Shown: positions 11,250 through 22,766 of the stretch, in pieces
How positions within the stretch are numbered: the stretch's first letter is position 1
How the letters are laid out: each line of letters begins with the position of its first letter
Assembly: GCA_030998225.1 (NCBI GenBank)
Contig: JAPYXD010000608.1
Span: 2,634,501-2,698,500, forward strand
Reading direction: 5' to 3'
DNA: 64,000 bases
Source: Diplolepis rosae
Lineage: Eukaryota > Arthropoda > Insecta > Hymenoptera > Diplolepididae
Position numbers and translations under genes: made by a program
Notes under the pieces: generated by a model
Seen by the model: the letters and a program-made list of their open reading frames with translations, nothing else
Databases searched by the model: none
Told to the model about the DNA's origin: nothing

Positions 11250-12815
11250 GGATGATTGCCACTGCTTCTTCGTTTTCTCTCGGCTTCGCTTTGGCTCTTG
11301 GGTTCGGTACTGTTGGTTCGTCGAAAGTCGAGAATTGCCGAGGATGCACGATTGTAACACGTATATTTTCAGATTTCATGCTGTCGGTTATTGAGTGGAA
11401 ATTGAGAATTGTGTTTCTCTCAACTTTCTCGACATCGTGCAATAGAGGCGCGAAACATACGACAATTTTAAATATATGAAATATGTTGTTTAAGATATTT
11501 ATTTCTTTTTTTGAAATTTTTAGAAAATATCCCTAAAATAAATATCTGAAAAATTCTGTCAAATTATTTAAGGGTTTTAACAAGTTAAATGTGAAAAATT
11601 TGAATCAATATATACATTTAAAACATTTTTAGCTTTTCAAAGATCAAAGCTTCAATTAGTAATTACGAATTTCCATAGTTCTTAACAAATTCATACATTG
11701 AAACAATTTTCAGTTGGCAAGTTATTTTTCATTGAGAAGAGATGTACATAAAATTTATGTTTGAAATTTACATTCTTAGTTTTATGGTAGAAATATTTTC
11801 ATCTCAAGTTTTAGTAGCCTAATTGCAAATAAAAACCTGTAAATTTCGCAGATAAAATCGGTAAATTCTGCAGATTAAATATACAAATTATACAAATGGA
11901 AAATGTATTTTCTTTTAGTTCAATCTATTAATTTTACAAATACAGTTAGTCAGTTTACGGGCTATGTCGTAGATTCTGCAGATGAAAAATGTATATTCTA
12001 TATATTCTATCTGTTTTTGTACAAAAAAAATTCTGTATATTCGACAGTTTTGAAAACTATAATTTCAGTAGACTAAATCCTTTGTATATATACCAGAAGC
12101 AAATTTTTTGTATGCGAACCTTTTAAAATAAATGTCTTGCTGTTTGGAATTTGAAAAAATTATTGTAGTGTCCAAACTATTATTTAACTACAAACATACT
12201 CATTCTGCGGCTATATGCAGAAAAATTAAAGTATTTGGTTCATCTTGTTACATTGTAAAAAGATTTTAAAACTCCAAAACAAATTTTCATGCTTAATTCG
12301 GTCTATAAATTTTCAATGTCTCTAATCGAAATATTAAGTGAAAGATTTTCAAGCTCTAGAGATCAACCACTTATTTAATAAGATATTTCAAATTTTCCCA
12401 CAATTTTACAAAATCTTATAAATCTTTATTTTAGGCCATTTTTGTTTTGAAATATTCGAGAAATACGTGTAATTATTTTAATTAAATACTTTCAAAACTT
12501 TTGCAATTGTCTGATCTGGCAAATTTGTTGAAAAATTTGAACGTTAATCGAAAAATCTTCCAATGAAATTCAAAGTCATGAAATGTTGCTCAGGTCGAAA
12601 AACAATATAGTTTACACCGGATTTGCATTTAAATTTAATATTAATTTAATGTGGTCTAAGTACAAATTTTTAATTAAAAAAATTAATTGCTGTACTTTAA
12701 TTTATTCATGATTGTATGGAATATGATTGCCATTCTCACTTCGTATTCTGTCGGCTTAGCTTCGGCTCTTCGGTTCGGTATTGTTGGTTCGTAGAAAGTC
12801 GAGGATTGTCGAGAA
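11250..12815. repeat. Two diverged direct copies; AT-rich DNA between
   Basis: About 11250-11345 and 12720-12815 share ATTGCCA, a CGGCTTCG-type stretch, GGTTCGGTA, TTGTTGGTTCGT and GAAAGTCGAG in the same order and orientation. The 1.4 kb between them is AT-rich with no gene or clear repeat. The short ORFs over the two copies arise from the repeat and have no recognisable product. Confidence 0.5.
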
Positions 12816-13439
12816 TTCTGTCACTTATGTTTACAAAATTTGACAACTCCAACAAAGGCTTGAAAACATTGACGTTTGAAGTCTTGAAATATGATATGTT
12901 AATTACTTTCAGGACATTTTACAGGATGTTTTCGAGTGTGTAATCTGCAGACAATATATGATAAGTTACTGGAGGTCTATAAAGTTTTTATATATTCAAT
13001 ATATTACATAAGAAAAGTGGAGGTTAGGTTTAAAGTATATATTTCATTCTCAAGTCTCAAGTGGTTTTAAATTTTGAAATTTCGTGTTTCATTTTTCAAT
13101 TGATTTAAAATATTGCAAATTTAGAATAATAGGGTAAGTGTGCCAATTACTGTGGATCGAAAATCAAGACGGCTTTTAGAGTTGAAAAAAAAGATATTGA
13201 GATGAAAAAGTCTTCGTGAATTAATTTCCAAAGCAGTATTTGGTATTAAGTAAGTAGCATGCATTCCTTAAACCCTGGAAAGAAACCAGATTTACTTAGA
13301 AAATGTGAATCTAAAAAAAATGTTCCATGTAGGTATTACTGCGGGTTTGCATGAATTACTGCGTACCAATTACTGCGGAAGCCCCAATTACTGCGCTCCA
13401 ACTACTGCAGAACCCCCAATTTCTGCGCGCGTAATACTG

Positions 13440-13645
13440 CACTGAGAAAAAATATTTGATTGAATCAAAGAAAATAATTTGTTTGAACGACTTTCTTTGA
13501 TTCAAACAAATATTTATTTGGTTCAAAGATATTTTGTTTGAATCAAACAAATTTTATTTCATTTAAACAAATCATTTCTTTAAATCAAAGAAAGTCGTTT
13601 AAACAAATTATTTTCATTGATTCAGTCAAATCTTTTTTCTCAGTG
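13440..13645. mobile_element. CACTGAG foldback MITE
   Basis: A 206-bp palindromic element whose arms begin CACTGAGAAAAAATATTTGA and match over about 75 bases each, with a 2-bp TG repeated on both flanks. Like the 5271-6159 element it begins CACTG and has a 2-bp duplication, suggesting the same transposition machinery. The interior alternates CAAAGAAA/TTTGTTTGA motifs. Non-coding. Confidence 0.75.
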
Positions 13646-13680
13646 TGCGATATTTTTTTGAGTGAACTTACAGTTAGTTT

Positions 13681-14045
13681 AGGAGTGTTGAACATTTTAT
13701 TTAATCTCAATTATAAAAAGTAAACATAACGAAGCATTCGTAACAAATTAAGATTAATAATTTTATTAATTTTATTTAATTTAACTTAAAATTATATCTT
13801 TGGTAACGATTAAGGAGTGTTGAACATTTTATTTAAACTAAATTATAAAAAGTGAACATGAAGCATTTTTAACAAATTAAGATTAAATAATATTATAGCT
13901 CTTATTTAATTTACCTTAAAATTATATTACTTGACTTCCTCTTGCCTCAATAGCAACAGTTTTGGAGTTTTAAACATTTTTTTTAATCTCACTTATAAAA
14001 AGTAAGCATAACGAAGCATTTGTAATAGATTGAGAGGTTATGCAG
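13681..14045. repeat. Triple tandem repeat of about 130-150 bp
   Basis: Three successive copies begin at 13681, 13813 and about 13963. Each contains GGAGT(G/T)TTGAACATTTTATTTAA, then TTATAAAAAGT(A/G)A and GAAGCATT, followed by an AT-rich tail. Copies differ by substitutions and small gaps. No coding potential. Confidence 0.7.
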
Positions 14046-14394
14046 TGCCGCCTAACGGATCGCAGTAATTCATACACCTATGAAAATCATGTACCAAATA
14101 CTGTTAAGGTAAAAAATGATTAAAAAACGCATTTTTTGTTATTTTGCATAAATATTTAGAAAAATAAGATATTTACTTTGCAGAAAATAATATCACAATA
14201 AATATTTTATTTTCAGAAACGGAATTATAACAAGTTTTTCAGAACGTGTTCATGACCTATCAACAAATCTAAGCATTAAAACTATAGGATTCGGGAACAT
14301 GAGAATTTCAAATAGCAATCAATTAGCTACAAATATCGTAACTATTGATAATTCGTTGATACTCATTATGCTTAGATTAGAAATTAATTTTTTA

Positions 14395-15800
14395 CATTCT
14401 CATCATGGATGAGAGGGTATTGGTTTTATGTGAAAAATGACTTTCGAAATTTTCATCAAATCTTAACGTTTTGAGACCCCCTGAGTCAGAAAAAATGGTT
14501 TTTACGAAAGTGTCTGTCTGTCTGTCTGTCTGTGTGCATAACTCTCGACAGAATTATCAGATTGAATTGAGCTTTGGTACACTTTATCGGAGCCGAAAAA
14601 GTAAGGACAAGTTCGTTAACCAGCCACATCCAATTAAAATTGAGGGGTTGAGCACTACTTTTGTGTTTTTGAAAATAATTTTTTGAAAAAATCAAAAATT
14701 TCAATACTGGTTTTAGATAGTGCTCATAAACCTCTAAAAATTATCCTAATAACATTTTTTGATTAAATCAAAATTAGAAATGTTACAGCATATTCAAATT
14801 CGAAAAAAGTCAATATCACAATTCCATTTTCCAGTTAAATTATACGAGATACGAAAAAACGTTATGATACAATATTATTGAATAAATAAAGACCTACAAA
14901 TTTGAATTGTAACATTTTTTCATAAGATGCATATTTTTCTTTTTAATTAAAAAAAAGCTATTGAAAATCCAAAATTCAATTTTTTAACAATAATATGTAA
15001 AATAAGAAAAAACGTAAGAATACAAAGTTGTTACTTTCAAAAAGATCTACAAGTTTTGTCTGACACAGTTTCTGATAAAACATATATTTTTCGTTTCAAT
15101 TCCAAAAAATACGATTAAAATTCAAAAACTTCATTTTTTAGACAAAATATGTGAGATACAAAAAAAACTTTGAGATGAAAAATTGTTTGGCTAAATAAGG
15201 TCTACACATTCTTATCGAGAAATTTCTCGACAGGATGGATATTTTAATTTTTTGATTTTTAATATTGAAAAAATTCGATTTGTTTCACCAAAATATGTGA
15301 GATACGAAATAAGCGTTGTTCTGCAAAATCGTTTCCTTAAATAAAGTCTACGATTGTTTTTCCTTTTTGAGATATTTGGAAGAAAATAAATTTATCAATA
15401 ATCATGTAATTTATTAAAAAGTTACAAAAATGCATACAGAAAATCGAGCGCGAAGCGCGAGTGTCATGATGAGAATGTGTTCCTTAAGGCCGATAGAGCC
15501 TTAAGTAAATTGAATTTCCTGTTTCACTTAAACTGAAAAAGAAACTTAGTGAATTTGAGAAAATGACTAATTTACATCATCTTTAATATCATTAAATTGG
15601 TTTGAGCTTTAGTATCAAATTATAAGAAATAAACTTAAACGTATGCGAAGAGCAGAAGACCGAGCGCGAAGCGCGAGGTCCAGAAAGAACGGAGCGCGAA
15701 GCGCGACGATCGAATCGCGCGCCCTAGGCGCGCTCAAACTTGCGAGCTGCGCGCGAAGCGCGCAATGATAATGTGCCCGCCCAGCGGGCAGATTTTTTTT
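14395..15800 (-). repeat. Repeat B, copy 3 (longest, inverted)
   Basis: Reverse orientation relative to copies 1 and 2. From right to left it has the GC-rich hairpin start (15640-15800), the AT-rich block, four internal units of about 150 bp, a (TCTG)n microsatellite (14513-14533) and the 3' hairpin end next to TA at 14393-14394. With copy 1 (8043-9042) it makes an inverted pair over about 1 kb of shared sequence across a 5.3-kb spacer, inside the glycerol kinase intron. Confidence 0.75.
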
Positions 15801-15906
15801 AATTGTTCTGCAACGTTATACTTGTATATCTTTCAAACATTGTATATCATTAGTTTTATTTGAAACCGCAGTAACTGGGGCATCCACAGTAATACCCACA
15901 CTTACC

Positions 15907-16458
15907 TAATTATTTTTATTATACATTTATTCAGTTAGTCAACATTTATTTTAAGGACATTTTCGTGAAGAAGCATGAAAACTAAAAAATTTGTAATTTA
16001 TAATAACAGTCTATTCATATTAAAAAAAATTTTTTGCATAAGTACTTTCTTAAATTTTCATTAAATTAAATATTAAATATTTATAATATTTTCAATGAAA
16101 ATAGAGCATATATATGAAATAATAAAAACCACAACTTTGAGAGGAAAACTTATTAATATAACTACAAGTTTTTTTATTAAAACTTTACAAAACTATTAAT
16201 TGCTTAAAATTATTATATCAGTATAGGGATAAACAATATTATATTTCATATATATGCTCTATTTTCATTGAAAATATTATAAATATTTATTATTTAATTT
16301 AATGAAAATTGAAGAAAGTACTTATGCAAAAAATTTTTTTTAATATGAATAGACTGTTATTATAAATTACAAATTTTTTAGTTTTCATGCTTCTTCACGA
16401 AAATGTCCTTAAAATAAATGTTGACTAACTGAATAAATGTATAATAAAAATAATTAGT
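15907..16458. mobile_element. Foldback element with about 215-bp arms
   Basis: 15907-16118 and about 16240-16458 are near-perfect reverse complements, separated by about 120 bases. Outer ends read AATTATTTTTATTATAC. It abuts the right end of the 13131-15906 element. A short flank at 13113-13130 also reappears inverted at 16459-16480, so the whole block may have been built in steps at one site. Confidence 0.8.
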
Positions 16459-17984
16459 ATTATTCTAAATTTGCAATAAAATACGTTACATTTTTACATT
16501 ACAATTTAAGTGTATAAGTATGAATGTAGGGTTTGAATATTCCAAAATACATGAAGTATACCTAAATTATCACACGAAATCGCAAACTAACTTTCTTTGG
16601 TATGAAGGAAAATTGACAAATATCATACAAATAAAATACTTCGAAAAAACGCTCAAAATAGGTAACAATTTTGACACGATTTGTTAATTTAAAAATTAAG
16701 ACACTTCAACAATACCTAAAATTACAGGTGAATCTGTAATATTTATAACAGAAACGAAGAGAATCGACTGAAGACAATCCACAGAGGGACAAATTAAAAT
16801 CATTATAAAAGAAAACAGAGAAACAAAACAAGGAAGTTGCCATTCGGAAACGCCAGTCAACAAAGCAATTTCTTCATCCTCACCCTAACTGAAGATATAC
16901 AATAAGAGATGCAGCCGAGATGTCATCGCATCCTAATTTTATGAGAATAATTTAAATGCAATAAGTGAACTTCAGGAATACGGAAAGAATTGATCTGAAA
17001 TATTCGACCGATTGTCCAAAATTCTAACGCAGACTCCGTAAAGGATAAAAACTGGACGCAGACTCCAAATGATGACGTCAATTGTTTAAAATTGCGCAGC
17101 AGAAATGAAACAAATAAAGTAATAAAATGGCAGTAAAAGAAACTCCAGATAACTTTGATTCCTGCCTTCGGACTTCTTGTTGCGTTTGAAGTACACCTGC
17201 AATTACGAACCATCTCTCACGAATTCTTCTCACTGGGACCCGGATTATCAGTGGCTCCAGTTCGTCGTTTCCTTCAACCTAGTCGATTCTTCAATATTAA
17301 AACGAGGTTGGTGTATTTCTTCGCATCGGAATTTTTACGTTGTATTTCAATAAAGGATATTTAGTGTATTTAATTTCTTTTTATATTATTGGTTATCCTC
17401 ATTCCCGTTTAGGTTAGAAATTATTCAGATTACTTTTCTGTTCAAAAACGAGGAAAGTTTCAATTATAATTAATAGGTAAGTAACCAGGACGTTACAAAT
17501 GTAATTGTAGTCGATTCCGAAAGTGATTATGAAAAGCGGCTTATCTCCGAAATGATACACATAAAATGCCACTAAAATAGTATTAACAAATAAGAGGATA
17601 TTTATACTGTAAATCATAATTATTCTCCATTATTCAAGCATCTTAAAATTTGAAAGTACTAATATCTTTTTGACTAGGAAATTAACGCAACGTCAAACTC
17701 ATTCGTATGTATCACATAGAATTAAATGAGTGTTAGTTATATTAATATTAGTGACTTTGGGGCACGAATAAGAGACTGAAATACAAAATAAAGTTTAGTA
17801 ATAATTTTACTTATTTACATACCATGTTGATTTTGTAATTAAAATTGTAATTTTTGACTATCTAAGTGTTTTGAATGAAAATTATTAAATTAAGGTAACT
17901 ACAATTTTGACTTTGGAAAGTGTGTTCTTAAACAAAATTATTATTGTCACAACACCAAAAACTACCCACAATTTAACTCGACAG
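16459..17984. other. AT-rich stretch; possible decayed LTR end
   Basis: No gene is recognised. Around 17190-17270 the sequence changes character (CACTGGGACCCGGATTATCAG followed by TGGCTCCAG), which resembles the end of a Gypsy LTR with a TGG-starting primer site. A Gypsy integrase scrap follows at 17985, so the two may belong together, but this is weak. Confidence 0.3.
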
Positions 17985-18360
17985 AACGTTACAATAAAAT
18001 TAAAACTGCAATCAAAGCTTATTTAGAAAAAGATAATACGAAATGGGACGAAAACATAGTGTCTACAATTCGCACTAAATACGAGTAAGAATTCAGCAAC
18101 TCAATTTAGGCCAGCGTTTTTAAATCGAGGTAGAGAATTAGAGCCGTTACAATCACTCGAAAAAGAAATAGAATACCTAGACAAAATAGAAATACAAGAC
18201 ACAGATAAATGGATAGACAAACTACGTAGATTAAAAAATTAAAAGAGTAAGTTCAGAAAAATTTATACGAAGCGAATAATAGACAGACAGAATATTATAA
18301 TGAGAAAAGTAAAGAAATAAAATTTAAATTAGGAGATAAAGTTTTGAAAGAGCAATGACA
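17985..18360 (+). pseudogene. Gypsy-type integrase C-terminal remnant
   Basis: Three reading frames must be combined. The first encodes the segment after the catalytic Glu (STERYNKIKTAIKAYLEKD), the second FLNRGRELEPLQSLEKE, and the third YYNEKSKEIKFKLGDKVL. This order matches the end of the Gypsy integrase core and the start of the C-terminal region. At least two frameshifts and several stops separate the parts. The catalytic domain is missing. It is not close to the integrase at 46743-47716. Confidence 0.7.
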
Positions 18361-18738
18361 TTATCAAATAAAGTAGGAAATTTTTCGTTTTCTACACCTA
18401 AAAGCTTGGAGCATATATTTCATTTTAATATGAAACGAAAAATTGTCACTTTCTTTATCAAATTACTTTTATTTTGCAAAAAACATTCTCATGAGATCCA
18501 AATAATCTTTACACATGGATGTGCAATATTCGGTAAAGAGTTGAGGACTAACTGATCTGTTTTCATTTTAAAATAGTTAATAATAATAAGCAAGTTTTGT
18601 TTCACTTTACTCTAACAAACAGTTTGATTGAAAAGTCTTTCTCATATAATAAACTTCAGTTCTCCAATTGTTTAACATATTAAAAACGATATTTTTTTAT
18701 TTTTTCAGCAGATTGGAGTAATTTTACCCAACGTGGAT
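18361..18738. other. No feature recognised
   Basis: AT-rich sequence between the integrase scrap and a small inverted repeat; no coding signal or repeat match. Confidence 0.5.
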
Positions 18739-18866
18739 TAGTATATTACATTACAAGGGGCGAAACAGAGCGATTGCATGAGTGTGAAGTTTGCTGCCCG
18801 AGTGAAACGAGGGCTGCAATCACACGAAATGCTTTCGCTGTGTTTTGTTTCGAGTAATGTATACTA
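18739..18866. repeat. Small imperfect inverted repeat (MITE-like)
   Basis: The ends TAGTATATTACATTAC and (reversed) TAGTATACATTAC, followed by GAAACA and AGCGA on both sides, form imperfect arms of about 45 bases around a GC-richer loop. Confidence 0.5.
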
Positions 18867-18911
18867 TTTTTCATAGCAACTCTTTTGAGAATCTAATTGG
18901 CTGTAACTGTG

Positions 18912-18971
18912 GAGCGGGTTGAAACAGCGACTTTCAACCCTAGGGTTGAAAATCGTAGTTTCAACCCGCTC
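18912..18971. repeat. 60-bp nested palindrome
   Basis: The outer arms GAGCGGGTTGAAAC and GTTTCAACCCGCTC enclose a perfect inner palindrome, TTTCAACCCTAGGGTTGAAA. This would form a strong cruciform or RNA hairpin. It lies at the edge of repeat R copy 1. Confidence 0.7.
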
Positions 18972-18989
18972 TACAGGTACCGAAAATCG

Positions 18990-19265
18990 GATTTTCAAAG
19001 GAGGCGCTATGAGAAATAATAAGCGTTACATAGGGAATAGAGAGGAGTTAGTAAAACGTGTTTGCCGAAAAGGCATCAATATGCGTCAGTGGGTCAACGT
19101 GAAATGTATATCACCGACGCTCGAGGAGCTTCAAACGATAGTTGAGTAGAAAGGTATCAGGCGTATTACTTCAACCGGCAGTAGCATGGCTCACTTAAAT
19201 AAAAAAAAATTCACACCTCGAGCCTGCCATTAGTCATCCGATACATACATAAATTGACTATAATT
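18990..19265. repeat. Repeat R, uninterrupted copy
   Basis: This copy matches, in reverse orientation and in pieces, 27620-27693, 29136-29231 and 33189-33320. It is therefore an empty-site version of the locus into which the TTA element and the mariner inserted, and it shows where both insertion points lie. Landmarks are GCGTCAGTG, CGACGCTCGAGG and CAACCGGCAGT. A 76-codon ORF here (18919-19149) has no recognisable product. Confidence 0.75.
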
Positions 19266-20050
19266 TTTATACCCCAAAAGTAACGAAAGATTAAGATGGA
19301 ATAAGAATAAAATTCTTATTATTAAAGCTTCTAAAAAAGTTGTCGAAATTCTCATTGACTAGTCATATCCAAAAGTCAATGACAAAAAAAGTATCGTCAA
19401 CTAAAATTTTTCGTGCAGGAGCGTTAATTTCAATCTATTAGGAACAAATTAATAATTTCCTACTAAAATAAACTGTGATTGTATTTCGTATGTTTATAAT
19501 TGGTTTTAATTATTAAATATAATATCGTGGAACATCAGTATGCTGAAAATTCAACACGATTATGAAATTAAAAAGTTTTAATTTGTGCCCAAGACACAGA
19601 CTAGGGGTATAATTTCTCAAGTGATACCATCCCAAAAAACGAAGTCGTCCGATCGGGCTTAAAGTTTGGCTGATTGGAGTCATATTTGATGGTAGTTCCT
19701 AAACAAAATATTTTTCGTTTTAACAAATATTTGCTGAAATAGGGGGGTGAAATTTTCAGACTTTTGATGGGAAGCCTCTTCTTCAAACGAATATAACTTA
19801 TTTCTTTTTGCATTAAGCAAAATTTTACCTCATATATTTTCTTCAGTCTTTTTCATGATCTTTCGACTGGTTGTAACCATTTTTGGAAAAATCAAAAATA
19901 AATTTGACTTTTTCTCAAATTTGGACCCATTTTATTTTTTTTTAAATCATCTAGTTAAAAAGCTGAGATTTTTTCCTATAAAATAGCAAAATTTCAGGAC
20001 TGCGGTTTTTTTTATTGTTTTCGAGCAATTGTGCGATGAATAACCGGATA

Positions 20051-20805
20051 TAATATCATAGGCAGTTAAAGTAACTGCTCTCTGCATTTAAAGAGTTGGG
20101 ACTGTCATTGTTAAGTTACTGTTATTGTTAAGTTTCTGTTTATCTGGGTGAATAATTTGAATGTCAGTTTGATGGATTTTGTTTTTTTTGGAACCTTCTG
20201 TCCTTTTATACATAGCTTATTTCGTAGAATTGTGTTTCTTGGCGATTTTCTTTGCTTTTGGAGGTAATTTCGCGGGTCTCTTCTGCGATTTCTTTTTTTG
20301 GCCTTTTGGGAAGATGTCATACTTTTCAGAAGATGAAAACTTTTTCATTAAAAGTTAGTCAAATCGTCCTTTCAGAATCTCGGTAGCTATCGCGTAACTT
20401 TGTTTGCTACTGAAGAAAATTTCGTTTTCTTTGCAATTACTCTTTGCCCACTGGAATAAAGCTTGAGGGGTGAGTATGTGATGTTTTGAAGGAAGTTGAA
20501 AGCTAGAATGAGATGCAAATCTCTTTATATTCGCCTCTATGCCATCACACGCACCTTTGCCTAGAGCTTTACCATGAAAGTGGCATTTAAACTCACATTC
20601 AAATAATTCACCCAGATAAACAGAAACATCACTTTCCTATACACATTCCATAACTAGATATAAATTCAATAGATTTAATTTTCAAAACATATTTCAGATT
20701 AATCTCACACTAACTGTAATTCAGGCATTGTAACTTGTAACTTAACAATGATAGTCTCAACTCTGTAAATGCACAGAGCAGTTACACTAACCGCCTATGA
20801 TATTA
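20051..20805. mobile_element. Inner DNA element with about 70-bp TIRs
   Basis: Terminal inverted repeats start TAATATCATAGGC and run about 70 bases with a handful of mismatches. Further in, the stretch TTTATCTGGGTGAAT occurs inverted at about 20140 and 20620. The element lies exactly at the centre of the larger foldback. It carries a damaged protein fragment (20365-20615). Confidence 0.7.
20365..20615 (-). pseudogene. Transposon-associated protein fragment (HGKGACDG-type)
   Basis: The minus strand encodes about 80 residues with HGKALGKGACDGIEANIKRF followed by a Leu/Pro/Gln-rich stretch and WAKSNCKENEIFF. The HGKGxCDG..G..KR pattern is familiar from proteins linked to animal DNA transposons, but I do not know the function and cannot name the family. 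After a stop at about 20354 a Lys/Arg-rich tail continues to 20111. The N-terminus is missing. Confidence 0.5.
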
Positions 20806-21335
20806 TGTAATGTAAAAAATTAGCTTGAGGATGTTCTACGGGTTCCACGGCGTGAAGACGGTAGCGAACGATCGCGCGGCTTCAGCTCCGGCGGAGCATC
20901 CGGTTATTCATAGCACAATTGCTCGAAAACAAAAAAAAAACGCCATCCTGAAATTTTGCTATTTTATAGGAAAAAGTCTCAACTTCCTAACTAGATGATT
21001 TAAAAAAAAGTAAAATGGGTCCAAATTTGAGAAAAAGTCAAATTTATTTTTGATTTTTCCAAAAATGGTTACAACCAGTCGAAAGATCACGAAAAAGACT
21101 GAAGAAAAAATATGAGGTAAAATTTTGCTTAATGCAAAAAGAAATAAGTTATATTCGTTTGAAGAAGAGGCTTCCCATCAAAAGTCTGAAAATTGCACCC
21201 CCCTATTTCAGCAAATATTTGTTAAAACGAAAAATATTTTGTTTAGGAAGTACCATCAAATATGACTCCAATCAGCCAAACTTTAAGCCCGATCGGACGA
21301 CTTCGTTTTTTGGGGTGGTATCACTTGAGAAATTA

Positions 21336-21974
21336 TGCCTCATTAATTTCATTTGTTCCTGCGTGAATAGATATAGCTGGAGGAACGAGTTTCGAAAGGC
21401 ATATTAGAACGTCTAATAAGAGATGAATTTAAAAAAAATATGCTCTGTTGTTTTTGCAAAAAAAAGCAACACATACACTTCTAATCGGTGTATATGCACT
21501 GTTTTCCAGTGAATTTTACTGATCCAGATTTAGGGAGCATTTATTCCTTCCGTTAAACATTAATGTCTAATTAGGCCGTTTTGCAATATAAAATCTTTGG
21601 TTTTTTAAGCAGTATTAAGTGCTAGTATCTTTCCAGTGTAATGTTATAATTTTGTATTGTTTCGACTATTTTGTATTATTTAAATAAATTTTATAAAAAA
21701 ATGCATCATGTAAATCTTTTATTATGGTTTTCATTTATTATGGTCATTCACTGCAGATATGTGCTTAACAATATTTATTATTTAAACTAGGTAAACAAAC
21801 AAATACATCACTTGACCATTTGTGTGTGTGTGTATTTCGTTTCTTGAGCAGAATGAGCTATAAATCTGTCACTGCTGACTTAAAGGTTTCAGTTAATAAT
21901 ACCGAAAAAACAAAATTTATTATCTGTAAAAAGGTCAAATGAATAATTTATTAATGAATAGTAATATAATATAA
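21336..21974. other. AT-rich DNA with a GT microsatellite
   Basis: Nothing coding. A short (GT)n run lies at about 21818-21832 and an (ATAAT)n-like run at 21963-21980. Confidence 0.5.
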
Positions 21975-22130
21975 TATAATATGGGCCGAGGCACATAATA
22001 AGGGTTATTGCGCGACGAGGGACAATGCTCGCAGGCGAGATCAGTCCTGCGAGCATTTTAAGCGAGTATCGTAATTACCCGAATTGTGTGCATTGGCGCA
22101 TATACTATTTTATGTGACTCGACATATATT
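21975..22130 (-). repeat. Repeat A, copy 2 (partial, reversed)
   Basis: Reverse-oriented fragment with GCACATAATAAGGGTTATT, the TGCTCGCAGG hairpin arms and the downstream CCCGAATTGTGTGCATTGG. The hairpin loop here has lost the GC-rich tandem units entirely, unlike the other copies. Confidence 0.7.
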
Positions 22131-22766
22131 TTTTAACATATTAAATTTGATATAAAATACTTTTCATCGTGTAAACGGATGGGTGAAGATCGTTTCCTAT
22201 TCGGATCTTAGACTCTATAACAAGTATGTGGCATTTCTCTTACGCAGAGCACGGTTAACTGATAATTAAGGATTAAAATGCGAATATTTCTAAACGTTTC
22301 TAGTACTAGTGTGTAAAAGTAAGTTTTATCAGACGGACTCATCATCGATCGTGGAATCGGTCATCTTTGCACTTTCGCGCCAAGGCCTCAAAATCGCATT
22401 CCACACACAGGTATTAAAGAAAAGAATTTCCTACCTAATATTTTGTCTAATAATTCGTCACAAGTTTGGGTGTTAGGCGTTTCAACTGTCTTGTAATTTC
22501 ACATAATCAACTATGAGAATCACTAAGTGGGACATTGTATTTTTACTACCTTGGCCATGTGTAATAAATCGTGCGCATATTGAACGTGGGAAAATTACAA
22601 CATTTTTTTTCAATGTATATGAAAATGAGGTTAGATCTGCAAATATGTCGATCATTTCGATTTACACACATGTAATGTTAATAAATTACGATAAAAATGT
22701 GGGAATGTTTCCGCAAATCCTCACAATACCAGGAGCCCCCACCGTTCTATATCGCTCATTGCACCT

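Larger units (their letters stand above)
9057..11480. mobile_element. Decayed Penelope-like element in inverted duplication
   Basis: Two facing copies of a Penelope-like 3' part meet near 10825. Bases 10617-10690 are reversed at 10960-11025, and 9320-9422 are reversed at 11025-11125; the left arm alone carries an extra 1.2 kb (about 9425-10609) that includes repeat B copy 2. Fragments of the GIY-YIG endonuclease lie on both sides of the centre. At 9167-9215 (minus) a helix-II-like hairpin is followed by CCGAAACGTC, as in Penelope-associated hammerhead motifs. Too decayed for activity. Confidence 0.6.
13131..15906. mobile_element. Element with TACTGTGG ends and an ATTACTGCGG array
   Basis: The ends are inverted: GGTAAGTGTG with ATTACTGTGGAT at 13133-13158, and the reverse at about 15874-15906. 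Just inside the left end the motif ATTACTGCG recurs several times (13336-13440), and a related motif is at 14060-14075. It has been invaded by a MITE (13440-13645), contains a triple tandem repeat (13681-14045), and carries repeat B copy 3 (14395-15800). No transposase is visible. Confidence 0.55.
19609..21335. mobile_element. Foldback element with about 440-bp arms
   Basis: 19609-20050 and 20899-21335 are reverse complements with only scattered differences. Each arm contains the same 70-codon open frame read inward; with no recognisable product, it is a by-product of the repeat. The right arm has an extra GC-rich segment (about 20820-20898) that the left arm lost when a second element (20051-20805) inserted. 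No transposase of its own. Confidence 0.8.

Noticed and set aside
11065..11479. Overlapping ORFs of 85-125 codons on both strands
   Set aside because: They overlap each other in several frames over a repeated GC-richer patch and carry no recognisable motif.
19601..21407. Two near-identical ORFs of 70 and 91 codons as duplicated genes
   Set aside because: They are the two arms of a foldback element read inward; the peptides have no known feature.
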